Shown here: positions 32,753-41,627 of the stretch, one piece after another
Layout: the number at the start of each line of letters is the position of its first letter
Position numbering within the stretch: the stretch's first letter is position 1
Origin: Gymnodinialimonas ulvae
Lineage (GTDB): Bacteria > Pseudomonadota > Alphaproteobacteria > Rhodobacterales > Rhodobacteraceae
Reading direction: 5' to 3'
NCBI RefSeq assembly: GCF_037543845.1
Contig: NZ_JBBIFX010000001.1
Location: 1,240,001 to 1,304,000, forward strand
Length of the DNA: 64,000 nt
Translations under genes and position numbers: made by a program
The notes under the pieces: generated by a model
What the model saw: only the letters and a program-made list of their open reading frames with translations
Database searches by the model: none
What the model was told of the DNA's origin: nothing

Positions 32753-33766
32753 TCAGCCCGCCGCGAGGGCCGCCTGCCACAGGTCGATCGCCTGCCTGTG
32801 CAGGCTTATATCATGAACGCGCAGGATTTGAACGCCCTGCGCAAGCGCGTGCAGGCCGATGGCCGCCGAGCCGGGGCCACGGTGATCGGCGCGCGCCTCT
32901 CCCGAGATGCGCCCGATGAACCCCTTGCGCGACACGCCAAGCAGGATCGGACAGCCAAGCCCATGGAACAGCGACATCCGCGCAATCAGGGCGAGGTTCT
33001 GCGCCTCGGTCTTGCCGAAGCCGACACCGGGATCGACGACGATGCGCGTGCGGGCGACGCCCGCGGCCTCGGCGGTGGCAATCGCGGCCTCAAGCCCATC
33101 GTAGACGTCGAGCAGCACGTCGGAATACGCGGTCTCGGCGGCGGCCTGCATCGTGGCGGGGGTTTCGATGGAATGCATCACGATCAGGGGCTTATCGCTG
33201 TGCGCGGCGACCTGTGCCAGCGCCGGGTCGAAGCGCAGGCCGGACACATCGTTGAGCGCGCCGGCCCCTGCGGCGAGCCCTGCACGGGCCACGTCGGCCT
33301 TGCGGGTGTCAAGCGACACGAAGGTCGGGCCGGCGTCCTGAATGGCGGCGATCACCGGGGCAGTGCGGGCGATTTCGTCGGCGACCGGCACCTCGGTCGC
33401 GCCGGGGCGGGTGGACTCACCGCCGATGTCGATCAGGTCGGCACCCGCGGCGCGCATCGCGTGGGCATGTTGAACCGCCGCGTCGATCTGCATGAAGCGA
33501 TTGCCGTCGGAGAAGCTGTCGGGCGTGGTGTTGAGGATACCCATCAGGCGCGGGCGGTCCATGGCGAGCGGGCCGAAGGGTGCGCGAGGGGCGCTGAGGC
33601 GGGCCAGATCGTCGACGGGTACGTCCGGGAGGGGTTTGATTTCGGGGGCCGCACCCCGACGGAGAATTTCGACGCGGTCAAACCACGCCCATCCCCCCGC
33701 CAGCGGCAAGGCGTCGGGCGGGCGGGCCGGGTCGATGGACGGGATCGGGCGAACATAGCAGCGCAT
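32753..33766 (-). CDS. folP: Dihydropteroate synthase
   Basis: 337 residues from ATG 33766. The catalytic barrel starts near residue 75: MGILNTTPDSFSDG, DIGGESTRPGA, LNDVSGL, DPGVGFGKT, LLGVSRKGFIG and a final RVHD, all intact. It joins p-aminobenzoate to dihydropterin pyrophosphate in folate synthesis and is the sulfonamide target. An N-terminal extension of about 70 residues lies before the barrel. The gene lies in a folB-GNAT-folP-glmM neighbourhood, with folB on the same strand about 0.5 kb upstream. Confidence 0.97.
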   Translation of the reverse strand: MRCYVRPIPSIDPARPPDALPLAGGWAWFDRVEILRRGAAPEIKPLPDVPVDDLARLSAPRAPFGPLAMDRPRLMGILNTTPDSFSDGNRFMQIDAAVQHAHAMRAAGADLIDIGGESTRPGATEVPVADEIARTAPVIAAIQDAGPTFVSLDTRKADVARAGLAAGAGALNDVSGLRFDPALAQVAAHSDKPLIVMHSIETPATMQAAAETAYSDVLLDVYDGLEAAIATAEAAGVARTRIVVDPGVGFGKTEAQNLALIARMSLFHGLGCPILLGVSRKGFIGRISGEARADHRGPGSAAIGLHALAQGVQILRVHDISLHRQAIDLWQAALAAG

Positions 33767-33872
33767 GGGACCGGGGTATAATGTGCGGAAATCATGAGCA
33801 AGTCCGGGATGAATACCGGCGGTGGGCAAATTGAGTCTCGCGGGACGGGGCATTCTCTGAGAAGGTATGCAA

Positions 33873-34316
33873 ATGTCAGATGCGGTCGCCTTTCGTACCA
33901 TTCGCCTTTCGGGGCGCGCGCCCGGGCCGCAGGCGCTCGGGCTTTACAATGGCCTGTTCGATGGCCGCGGGGAAAGCGATCTGGACCGGGATATGCAGGA
34001 TTGGCAACGCCACCGCATCGCGCCCTGGACCCTGTCGCATGCGGGCCATGATGTCGGTGTCGGCGGGTTTCGCATTGGCTTCGGCGATGACGGGCTTGAG
34101 GTGATTTTTCACTTTCTGCCCGAGGTCTGGGGTCAGGGGCTGGCCAGTGAGTTTTTGATCGCGGCGCTGGATCATGCGACCTATTCGCTGCGCGCGAACC
34201 GGTTTTTCGGGCGTGTGCCCGAGGCATCCGAACAATCGCGGCGGATCATGCAGAAGGTCGGGTTTCGGGCGGTGCAGGACGCGCCCGGGGGGGACGTTCT
34301 CATGCGCCTCGGGTGA
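33873..34316 (+). CDS. GNAT-family N-acetyltransferase
   Basis: 147 residues from ATG 33873. This start is preferred over ATG 33867 because GAGAAGG then has a 7-base spacing instead of touching the codon. It is a small GNAT fold of the ribosomal-protein-alanine type (RimJ-like): the GFRIGFGDDGLEVIFHFLPEVWGQGLA strand-turn that binds acetyl-CoA, then LDHATYSLRANRFFGRVPEASEQSRRIMQKVGF. The substrate is unknown. Its 3' end overlaps the 3' end of folB by 17 bases on the opposite strand, and it lies in the spacer between the minus-strand folB and folP genes. Confidence 0.88.
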   Translation: MSDAVAFRTIRLSGRAPGPQALGLYNGLFDGRGESDLDRDMQDWQRHRIAPWTLSHAGHDVGVGGFRIGFGDDGLEVIFHFLPEVWGQGLASEFLIAALDHATYSLRANRFFGRVPEASEQSRRIMQKVGFRAVQDAPGGDVLMRLG

Positions 34317-35229
34317 TCTCGGCGCGGCTCGGCAAGGCGTCGGCGGGGAATGCGGCGGGGTCATTTGCGCCGAAGATCAGCAGTGATTGCGCCTCGAACG
34401 CATCGGCCAGCCAACGGGTGAGCGCCAAGGGTTCGGTGACGCTGGTGTCGAGGCCATCGACCGCATCCAGCACCAGTTTCGAGGGGGCCCAAACGCTGAT
34501 CTGGCCTTGTTTCATGGCCCAATCCAGCTCGGTCCGGCTTTCGACGACGACGCAGCGCGGGTCGCGGGCGGCCAGGACCCAGGCCCCCTGTTCGATGGCC
34601 AGCAGGGCAATCCGGCGCTGCGGCATGGCGTGATCGGCCAGGGGATGGGCCAGATCGGGCGTGTCGACGCACAGGATCACCGGCGCGTCGGCTTCTTCCA
34701 GCCGGTCGAGCAAAGCCGACAGGTCGGGGCGGGCGATGGCGGCGTTGGAGAGGAACACGACGATCGGATGCGGGGCGGCCTCGGCCAGAAGGCGCAGGCG
34801 GCGACGGCCCTTGGGGGGCGTGCGTACGATTTCGACGCCCAAGGTGTAGGGGCCGCGGTCGAGCTTGCCGATGCGGACGAAGACGCGGGCGGCCAGCGGG
34901 TGTTCGAGAATGCCGTCTGCGATTCGCGCAGCCAGCGTTTCGAGCAGGTTCACGCGCTCGGCCTGCAGCGCGATGTCGATGGCCTCGACAATGGTGTCAT
35001 AGCTGAGAATACGGTCGACATCATCGATGGCCTGCTCGGCGCGGGTTTCGACCTCAACCACCACATCGAACTGGATTTTCTGGGTGATACCGCGCTCGGC
35101 CTGGAAGGCGCCGATCTCGACCTCGCGGATGTGGTCGGTCATCGAGATGCGGTCACGCGGCATGTCGCCGGCGGTGGCCTTGGCGCGCTCGGACGGATGC
35201 GTGAAGGCCTGGGAAATCTCGTCGCTCAT
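34300..35229 (-). CDS. folB: Dihydroneopterin aldolase with a C-terminal amino-acid-kinase-like domain
   Basis: 309 residues from ATG 35229, about 2.5 times the length of a plain FolB. Residues about 30-145 are dihydroneopterin aldolase: EIGAFQAERGITQKIQFD, a LSYDTIVEAI helix, VNLLETLAARIAD and RIGKLDRG with the catalytic Lys near 122. It converts dihydroneopterin to 6-hydroxymethyl-dihydropterin, the substrate that feeds FolP's partner FolK. Residues about 155-309 resemble the C-terminal half of the amino-acid-kinase fold (RRIALLAIEQ, GQISVWAPSKLVLDA, LALTRWLADAF). The glycine-rich phosphate-binding loop is missing, so kinase activity is unlikely. folP lies downstream on the same strand. Confidence 0.9.
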   Translation of the reverse strand: MSDEISQAFTHPSERAKATAGDMPRDRISMTDHIREVEIGAFQAERGITQKIQFDVVVEVETRAEQAIDDVDRILSYDTIVEAIDIALQAERVNLLETLAARIADGILEHPLAARVFVRIGKLDRGPYTLGVEIVRTPPKGRRRLRLLAEAAPHPIVVFLSNAAIARPDLSALLDRLEEADAPVILCVDTPDLAHPLADHAMPQRRIALLAIEQGAWVLAARDPRCVVVESRTELDWAMKQGQISVWAPSKLVLDAVDGLDTSVTEPLALTRWLADAFEAQSLLIFGANDPAAFPADALPSRAEITRGA

Positions 35230-35332
35230 GGGGTCCCTCGGGTTCGACGGGGGTCGGTCTACCATGCGACGCGCGCGCCGCAACGATCAGCTTGCGGCGC
35301 GTCCGGTGCCAATTCCGACCTTATGGCAAAGG

Positions 35333-36016
35333 TCAGTATTGCTGACGATAGAAGTAGTGGATGCCGATATCGGCGGTCCGGGGATAGAGCGAGGCCCATT
35401 GCGGGTTCACCCAATCGGCGTGGTAATGCGTGGCCCCCGCCGTCAGATCGCGCGGCGCGCCGTCGATCATGATGCGCGAGATCTGGCCCAGACGGCCCCA
35501 GGCGCCCTGATCATCGATGTCTTCGGGCCGCCCGTCGCAGGTGTAGGTGAACTGACAGGCAAATTGCCGCCCCGTCCCCTGATTGATCACACCGCATATG
35601 GAGTTGGGGTAATTCGGGTGATCCACGCGGTTCAGGATCACCTCGGCGACGGCATATTGGCCTTCGATCGGCTCGCCGCGCGCTTCGAAATAGAGCGCTT
35701 CGGTGAGGCAGCGCCATTCGTCGCCTCCCGTCGCGGCCCCCATCGACGCCAAACGGGTTGCGTCCATGATCCGGGGATCGTCGCCGATCGCATCGCGATA
35801 GGGGGAGGCCAGCGCCCGCAGGCGCAGCGCGTTCAATCCCGCGAGAGACGCGTTTTCAACGCCCATCAATTGATCCAGCACGCCAGACAAGCCCACCGCC
35901 GAAGCCGATGTGCTTTGCGTGACATCCAATTCCGTAACATTCTGCGCCGCCACCCCCGTGGCCGCACAAAGCCCCATCAGGCCAGCGGCAAGCGCGGCCT
36001 TGATCCCATGCGTCAT
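35333..36016 (-). CDS. SleB-type cell wall hydrolase (Hydrolase_2)
   Basis: 227 residues. A signal peptide (about 1-24, ending GVAAQ) precedes a linker. The SleB/CwlJ-type domain (about 100-227) begins RCLTEALYFEARGEPIEGQYAVAEVILNRV, with the catalytic Glu in YFEARGE, and continues GVINQGTGRQFACQFTYTCDG to a C-terminal ATHYHADWVNPQWA segment. Such enzymes are peptidoglycan lytic transglycosylases first known from spore germination. In non-sporulating bacteria like this one they act in cell-wall turnover. It stands alone on the minus strand; the 162-base upstream spacer holds its promoter. Confidence 0.92.
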   Translation of the reverse strand: MTHGIKAALAAGLMGLCAATGVAAQNVTELDVTQSTSASAVGLSGVLDQLMGVENASLAGLNALRLRALASPYRDAIGDDPRIMDATRLASMGAATGGDEWRCLTEALYFEARGEPIEGQYAVAEVILNRVDHPNYPNSICGVINQGTGRQFACQFTYTCDGRPEDIDDQGAWGRLGQISRIMIDGAPRDLTAGATHYHADWVNPQWASLYPRTADIGIHYFYRQQY

Positions 36017-36178
36017 CTTCGTACCCTTCCAGAGGCTCGATTATGAACCCGTTCTGCTCAACGGATCCTGACCCCTTGTAGTTTTCAGACTAGTTAACGC
36101 ATTTTTCATAATCGGCAAAATTCACCCTGAATCTTGCGATAAACGGTTACCATGCCCCTAGGGATTGCGTTCACGCCC

Positions 36179-38722
36179 TTAAAGCGTCGCGTGAACGTCT
36201 TCCGCCAAACCCTTGTCACGAATGGCAAATTGCGCCGCCGCCAGTTTCGCCACCGGAACCCGGAACGGCGAACAGGACACGTAGTCGAACCCCGCTTTGC
36301 GCGAAAAATCAACGGCTTCGGGGTGGCCGCCATGCTCGCCACACAGCGCCAAAGTCACATCCGGACGTGCCGCACGGCCCCGTTCCGACCCCAAAAGCAA
36401 CAATTCGCCGACCCCGTCGACGTCCAGTTCGCGGAATGGATCCTCGGGGAACACGCCCTGTTGCACGTAGTCGGACATGAAGCGTCCGGCGTCATCGCGC
36501 GACAGGCCATAGGTCATCTGCGTCAGGTCATTGGTGCCGAAGGACAGAAAAGCGGAATGCTCGGCGATCTCGCCTGCGCGCAGGGCAGCGCGGGGCGTTT
36601 CGACCATCACGCCAAGGCGATAGGTGAAGTCCTTGCCGGATTTCAGGCGCACCTCCGCGGCAATCGCATCGACACGCGCCTTGATCAATTCGACCTCGCG
36701 GCGGGCGGAGACGAGCGGGATCATGATCTCGGGCACAACCGGCGCGCCCTTGTTGGAGACCTTGATCGTCGCCTCGAAAATCGCGCGGGCCTGCATTTCG
36801 TAGATTTCGGGGATGGTGACGCCCAAACGGACTCCGCGCAACCCGAGCATGGGATTGAATTCCTGAAGGTTTTCAATGCGCGAGGCGACACGGCTGACCG
36901 GCAGGTCAAGCGCCTCGGCCAGCGCGCGGGTGCCCTCTCGGTCGCCCGGCAGGAACTCATGCAACGGCGGATCGAAGAGGCGGATTGTAACGGGCTGACC
37001 CCGCATCAGTTTGAACAATTCGATAAAATCCGCGCGCTGCATCGGCAACAAGCGGTCGAGCGCGGCCTGCCGATCCTGCGCGTTTTCGGCGAAGATCATC
37101 TCGCGCATCACGGTCAGGCGCAGCGGGTCGAAGAACATGTGTTCGGTGCGGCACAATCCGATGCCATCAACCCCGAAACGATGCGCCATTGCGGCATCTT
37201 CGGGGGTGTCGGCATTGGCCCGCACCCCGATATCACGCGCCTCATCAGCCCAATCCATCAACGTCGCGAAGGCCCCGCCGAGGGCCGGTTCGACCATCTC
37301 GACCGCCCCGTTGATAACCTCACCGGCGGTGCCGTCGATGGTGATAATGTCGCCCTCATGGAAGACTTTACGGCCCGCGACGGTCAGGGTTTTCTTGCGC
37401 ACGTCCATCTGCAAACGGGTGGCGCCGCTGACGCAGGGCAGGCCCAATCCGCGTGCAATAACAGCGGCATGCGAGCTTGCGCCGCCGCGTTCGGTCAGGA
37501 TCGCCTGCGCGGCGTGCATCCCGCGGATGTCTTCGGGGCTGGTCTCGCGCCGTACGAGAATGCAGGGCTCTCCCTGGGCGGCGGCGGCTTGCGCGGCGGC
37601 GGCGGAAAACACGATCTTGCCGGTGGCCGCGCCGGGCGCGGCAGCGACACCGGTGGTCAACACGTCGCGGTCGACCCCGACGGCGATCTGCCGGTGCAGA
37701 AGGCCGTTGAGGGTGAAGGGGGGAATACGGCTGAGCGCTTCGTGGCGCGGGATGACGCCATCCTCGGCCAGCGCGACGGCAATGGTCACCTCGCCCCGGG
37801 CCGAACGCGGCGTGCGCACCGCATCGAGAATCGACAATTGCCCATCCATCAGGGTGAATTCGGTTTGCATTTCCTCGCGCAGACGCACGCGCATGAGGGC
37901 GGCCGCCTCGCGCAGCGCCTGCACCTGCTCAGGAGCGACATCTTCGAGCGAGGGGCCGCGGGTGTCGTGTTCGATGAACTGTGCCTCGCCATCGGTAAGG
38001 GTTTCGCGGCCCTGTCCGCGCGGCAGGTAGCGGCCGGTGACCTGCGGCTCGCCGGTTTGCGACGAGACGAATTGCACGACGCCCGCGCCGGAAATCCCCT
38101 GACCCGGACCAAGCGCCATGTTCTGTACAACAAGGCCAAGGCCGGCATCGGCAGGCGCGCCCTGGGCCTGGCGCAGGATGCGGGCGGTGGTGCCGTCCCA
38201 GGCGCGGGCCATCGAGCGCAGCACTTCGGCCAGTTGCGCGGTCGGATCCTGGGGAAACGGCTCCTCCATTTCGGCCTCATAGGCCTCCTTCGCGATCCGG
38301 GGCGTGATGGGACCTTCGAATTCGTCGGCATCAAGGCGGTGCACGTCGACGGCGAAGGTTCGGATGAAGGCGGTGTAGGCGGCGTTGGCGACATCGGGTC
38401 CGTGGGTTTCGGACAGGCGCGCGGCGACCTCGTCGCCCATCCCGATGTTCAGGATCGTGCCCGGTCCACCCCAATCGGACATTTCCGAGGACGAGCGCAC
38501 GGACAAGAGCGCGCCCTTGCCGAAGACGCCGACAAGCGCGTCGAGATCGGGCATGCGGCCATCAGCGATTGCGCGCACGGTATCGAAACTGAGTGCGACG
38601 GTGTGAGGGACGGGCAGGTCAAGGCGGATCAGCCGCTGCAGACACTTCGCGCGGTTGCCATGCCGGTCCTTGCGGATATCGGCGGTGGGCGTGATCTCGA
38701 CAAAGTTTGGCGTGGTGAGCAA
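36179..38722 (-). CDS. Pyruvate, phosphate dikinase-like PEP-utilising enzyme with altered nucleotide-binding motifs
   Basis: 847 residues, slightly shorter than typical PPDK. The start is a TTG at 38722, decided by a strong GGAGG eight bases upstream. The central phospho-histidine region GGASSHAAVIARGLG (His418) and the PEP/pyruvate barrel are intact: GLCRTEHMFF, RLFDPPLHEFLP, MLGLRGVRLGVT, FGTNDLTQMTYGLSRDDAGRF and CGEHGGHP with the catalytic Cys. In the N-terminal ATP domain, however, GGKGANL is replaced by HGNRAKCL (near 21-28), MPGMMDT by DWGGPGT (83-89), and LQTRNGKRT by LDAVRTPRS (299-307). It could be a PPDK paralogue using a different phosphoryl donor or lacking the ATP half-reaction. 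It is downstream of glyS on the same strand. Confidence 0.82.
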   Translation of the reverse strand: MLTTPNFVEITPTADIRKDRHGNRAKCLQRLIRLDLPVPHTVALSFDTVRAIADGRMPDLDALVGVFGKGALLSVRSSSEMSDWGGPGTILNIGMGDEVAARLSETHGPDVANAAYTAFIRTFAVDVHRLDADEFEGPITPRIAKEAYEAEMEEPFPQDPTAQLAEVLRSMARAWDGTTARILRQAQGAPADAGLGLVVQNMALGPGQGISGAGVVQFVSSQTGEPQVTGRYLPRGQGRETLTDGEAQFIEHDTRGPSLEDVAPEQVQALREAAALMRVRLREEMQTEFTLMDGQLSILDAVRTPRSARGEVTIAVALAEDGVIPRHEALSRIPPFTLNGLLHRQIAVGVDRDVLTTGVAAAPGAATGKIVFSAAAAQAAAAQGEPCILVRRETSPEDIRGMHAAQAILTERGGASSHAAVIARGLGLPCVSGATRLQMDVRKKTLTVAGRKVFHEGDIITIDGTAGEVINGAVEMVEPALGGAFATLMDWADEARDIGVRANADTPEDAAMAHRFGVDGIGLCRTEHMFFDPLRLTVMREMIFAENAQDRQAALDRLLPMQRADFIELFKLMRGQPVTIRLFDPPLHEFLPGDREGTRALAEALDLPVSRVASRIENLQEFNPMLGLRGVRLGVTIPEIYEMQARAIFEATIKVSNKGAPVVPEIMIPLVSARREVELIKARVDAIAAEVRLKSGKDFTYRLGVMVETPRAALRAGEIAEHSAFLSFGTNDLTQMTYGLSRDDAGRFMSDYVQQGVFPEDPFRELDVDGVGELLLLGSERGRAARPDVTLALCGEHGGHPEAVDFSRKAGFDYVSCSPFRVPVAKLAAAQFAIRDKGLAEDVHATL

Positions 38723-38735
38723 CGGCGCGCCTCCG

Positions 38736-38865
38736 GGTTAACCTGTACACAAGATACAACCGAAAGGCACTGCGTCTACTGCGCCCAACGGGGAAAGTGT
38801 CATGTTATACACGAAAATGCTGCAATTGCGAAAAAAATGCGTGCTGCACTGCCGCATGGTTAACC
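38736..38865. promoter_or_regulatory. Two GGTTAACC palindromes bracketing the ppdK-like promoter region
   Basis: GGTTAACC occurs at 38736-38743, just before the PPDK-like gene's Shine-Dalgarno, and at 38858-38865, just after the glyS stop. On the minus strand the second reads GGTTAACCAT, which contains TTAACCAT, a half-site used by the cell-cycle regulator CtrA. The assignment is tentative. Confidence 0.3.
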
Positions 38866-38869
38866 GGGG

Positions 38870-41086
38870 TCAGCTTTCGATGCGGGACAGATCGGCGATG
38901 GCCCCGCAGGTCTGCGTGATATCATGCAGCAGGTTCAGACGGTTACGCCGGATGATGTCACTGTCGGCATTGACCTGCACCGCTTCGAAAAACGCATCAA
39001 TGGGGGCGCGCAGGCGGGCCATTTCGGCCATGGCATCGGCGAAACGCTCGTCGGCCATGGCGGGCGCGATGGCGGTGTTGGCGGCGTCGAGAGCGGCAAA
39101 GAGGGCGCGTTCCTCAGTGGTTTCGGCGAATTTGACGTCGGCACCGTAGCGGTATTCGACGCCGTCCTTGTCCTCGGCCTGCGCAAGGATATTGGCGGAG
39201 CGTTTGTAGCCCTGGATCAGGTTTTCGCCATCGGGCGTGTCGAGGAAGGCTTGCAACGCGCGGGCGCGGGCGACGACGAGGGTGAGGTCGTCGGTTGGCG
39301 GTTTGGACAGCGCCGCGTCGATGACGTCGTGGCGGATGTTCTCGGCCTTGAGGTGGACCTTGAGGCGGTCGTGGAAGAAGGCGAGGAGGTCGTCGGATTT
39401 GTCGGGCACCTGCGACGCCATGGCCTCCAACCCATTCGAGGCTTTGCCACGGGCCTCCTTCACGGCCCGGAAGGCCGCGCCGAAGACGCCATGCTCCGCG
39501 ATTTCCCGCAACAGATCCATGACCTCATCGGCTTGCACGTCGTCGATCAAGGCCCCCTTTTGGCGCACCAGCTGCGCGTCGAAGAACCGGTCGAGCCGCA
39601 GGCGGAGCGTGTTGGTCTCCACGATCCGAATAATTCCCAAAGCGGCGCGGCGGAGCGCAAAGGGATCTTTCGATCCCGTGGGCTTTTCATCAATCGCCCA
39701 GAAGCCGGTCAGCAGGTCGAGCTTGTCGGCAAGTGCCACGGCCACCGAAAGCGGCGCGGTGGGGACGGCGTCGGTGGGGCCGAGGGGGGCGTAGTGCTCT
39801 TCGGCCACCGCCGCAATCGCCGGATCCAGCCCGGCCTCAAGCGCATAGTATTTGCCCATAACCCCTTGAAGTTCCGGAAATTCATAGACCATCTCGGAGT
39901 TCAGATCGGCCTTGGCGATGCGGGCGGCGGTCTCGGCCGCCGTCGGGTCGGCGCCGACCATGGGGGCGATCTCGCGGGCCAGTGCCGCGATGCGCTCCAC
40001 CCGTTCGGCCTGCGTGCCCAAGCGGCGCTCGAAGGTCACGTTTTTCAACGCCTCGCGCCACGCGCCCATGCCGTCGCGGGCGATGCGCAGATCGTTGTCC
40101 CAGAAAAATTTCGCGTCCGCCAGACGGGCCGACAGCACCTTGGCATTGCCCGCGATGATCGTGGCGCCGTGGTCGGCGGTTTCGCGGTTGGCGACGGTGA
40201 TGAAACGCTCAATCCGGCCTGTAGCAGGGTTGCGGACGGAGAAGAATTTCTGATGCTCGCGCATGGAGGTTTGCAGGACCTCTGCGGGCAGGCCCAAGAA
40301 ATCTTCCCCAATCTCGCCCATCAACACGACGGGCCATTCGACGAGGCCCGCAACTTCGGCCAAAAGCGCTTTGTCGTCAACGACTTCCATACCGGCGGCA
40401 AAAGCCATGTTGGTGGCGTCGTGCCAGATCGTCTCGGCCCGCGCCTCTGCCGACAAGACAACCTTGGCGGCGCTCAGCTTGGCCTCATAATCGGCAAAGG
40501 ACGACACGGCGAAGCGGCCCGGGGCCATGAAACGATGGCCTTCGGTGGTGTTGGAGGCGGTGAAGCCGTCGACCTCGAACGGGACGACCTCCGCCCCGGC
40601 GTCACCGGACAGGACACACAGGATAGAGTGCAGCGGGCGGACCCAACGCAGGGTTCCGGTGCCCCAGCGCATACTCTTGGGCCACGGGAAATTGCGGATC
40701 ACGCCGGGGACAATGTCGGCGATGATGTTGGCGGCGGGCCGGCCTTGGGTGACGACCCGGGCGAAGTAGAAGCTGCCCTTTTTCTCTTCGCGTTCAACGA
40801 GATCCTCGCGCGCGACCCCCGCCCCGCGAAGGAAGCCTTCGATCGCCTTGTCGGGCGCGCCGACCTTGGGGCCTCGGCGTTCTTCCGTGGTGGTGGGCGA
40901 GGCATCGGTCAGCCCCTCGATCGTCAGGACAAGGCGGCGCGGCGTGGCGAAGGCCCCGGCGGAGGCATAAGTCAGCCCCGCCTCGACCAGCCCATTCGTG
41001 ACCAGCCGCTTGAGATCATCGGCGGCGCGGCCCTGCATGCGGGCCGGGATTTCCTCGGAGAAGAGTTCCAGCAGAAGGTCGGGCAT
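38870..41086 (-). CDS. glyS: Glycyl-tRNA synthetase beta subunit
   Basis: 738 residues, slightly longer than the E. coli protein, ATG 41086. It starts with the family signature DLLLELFSEEIPARMQ. It continues with RRLVLTIEGL, GTLRWVRPLHSILCVL, TRGHRF-type (here TTEGHRFMAPG), EHQKFFSVRN and KFFWDNDLRIA, then the HD-like region with LSVAVALADKLDLLTGFW and DPFALRRAALGIIRI. With GlyQ it forms the alpha2beta2 enzyme that charges tRNA-Gly. It is separated from glyQ by a small membrane gene on the same strand, with gaps of 64 and -4 bases. Confidence 0.98.
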   Translation of the reverse strand: MPDLLLELFSEEIPARMQGRAADDLKRLVTNGLVEAGLTYASAGAFATPRRLVLTIEGLTDASPTTTEERRGPKVGAPDKAIEGFLRGAGVAREDLVEREEKKGSFYFARVVTQGRPAANIIADIVPGVIRNFPWPKSMRWGTGTLRWVRPLHSILCVLSGDAGAEVVPFEVDGFTASNTTEGHRFMAPGRFAVSSFADYEAKLSAAKVVLSAEARAETIWHDATNMAFAAGMEVVDDKALLAEVAGLVEWPVVLMGEIGEDFLGLPAEVLQTSMREHQKFFSVRNPATGRIERFITVANRETADHGATIIAGNAKVLSARLADAKFFWDNDLRIARDGMGAWREALKNVTFERRLGTQAERVERIAALAREIAPMVGADPTAAETAARIAKADLNSEMVYEFPELQGVMGKYYALEAGLDPAIAAVAEEHYAPLGPTDAVPTAPLSVAVALADKLDLLTGFWAIDEKPTGSKDPFALRRAALGIIRIVETNTLRLRLDRFFDAQLVRQKGALIDDVQADEVMDLLREIAEHGVFGAAFRAVKEARGKASNGLEAMASQVPDKSDDLLAFFHDRLKVHLKAENIRHDVIDAALSKPPTDDLTLVVARARALQAFLDTPDGENLIQGYKRSANILAQAEDKDGVEYRYGADVKFAETTEERALFAALDAANTAIAPAMADERFADAMAEMARLRAPIDAFFEAVQVNADSDIIRRNRLNLLHDITQTCGAIADLSRIES

Positions 41087-41150
41087 CTTGATGGTCCTGT
41101 CAGGCGGTGTGCGCGGGTCTATCGCGCGCAGTGGTTAAGGGGCAAGCGGG

Positions 41151-41627
41151 CTATTCGAGCGTGCCGTTGAGCTGGTGCCAGGCGAAGGCGCGGCCATCAG
41201 GGAACAATGCGCCGACGCGGTCGACACCACGGGTGATGTCGCGCTGGATCAGCAGGGCCTGCGCATTGCCCTGCTCAAGTGCGGTTCCGATGGCCTCGGC
41301 GTCGAAACACCCGAACCAACCGGGCGCGCCAAGCGGTGTGGGGTCGTCGTACGGGAAGGCCTCGGCCAGAAGCGCGTCGGCCTGCGCGGGGTCGAGCGTG
41401 AAGCAGGCGCGGAAGCGCAGCGGAGAGGAGGAGGCATCAATCGCACGCACGGCATTCTGCGCCGGGTCGAGCGGCAGCTCGAAGCTTGAGCCGTCGCCGC
41501 GCTGCACGCTCAGGGAAAGGTCGTCTAGCTCTTCGTAGAACGCGTAGTTGACGAACCACCACAGGGCGGCGCCGAAGATCGCGGTGACGCCGACGATGAC
41601 AGAGACAAGGATGCGCCCGGAGGTCAT
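41151..41627 (-). CDS. DUF6446-type small membrane-anchored protein between glyQ and glyS
   Basis: 158 residues from ATG 41627. One N-terminal membrane helix (about 5-25, ILVSVIVGVTAIFGAALWWF) is followed by a periplasmic domain of about 130 residues. That domain contains two Cys (RACFTLDP and GWFGCFDAE) and a C-terminal LFPDGRAFAWHQLN. It matches the DUF6446 proteins found beside glycyl-tRNA synthetase in Rhodobacterales; the function is unknown. The start overlaps the glyQ stop by 4 bases (ATGA), so it is translationally coupled to it. No link to aminoacylation is evident. Confidence 0.82.
   Translation of the reverse strand: MTSGRILVSVIVGVTAIFGAALWWFVNYAFYEELDDLSLSVQRGDGSSFELPLDPAQNAVRAIDASSSPLRFRACFTLDPAQADALLAEAFPYDDPTPLGAPGWFGCFDAEAIGTALEQGNAQALLIQRDITRGVDRVGALFPDGRAFAWHQLNGTLE

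Noticed and set aside
36152..38863. Uninterrupted 903-codon frame on the plus strand, antisense to the PPDK-like gene
   Set aside because: The minus-strand gene has full family similarity. The plus frame is a by-product of GC-rich codon bias, with His/Arg/Gly-rich, repetitive composition and no domain.
38924..41170. 748-codon plus-strand frame opposite glyS
   Set aside because: Shadow of the glyS coding sequence; glyS shows all family motifs.
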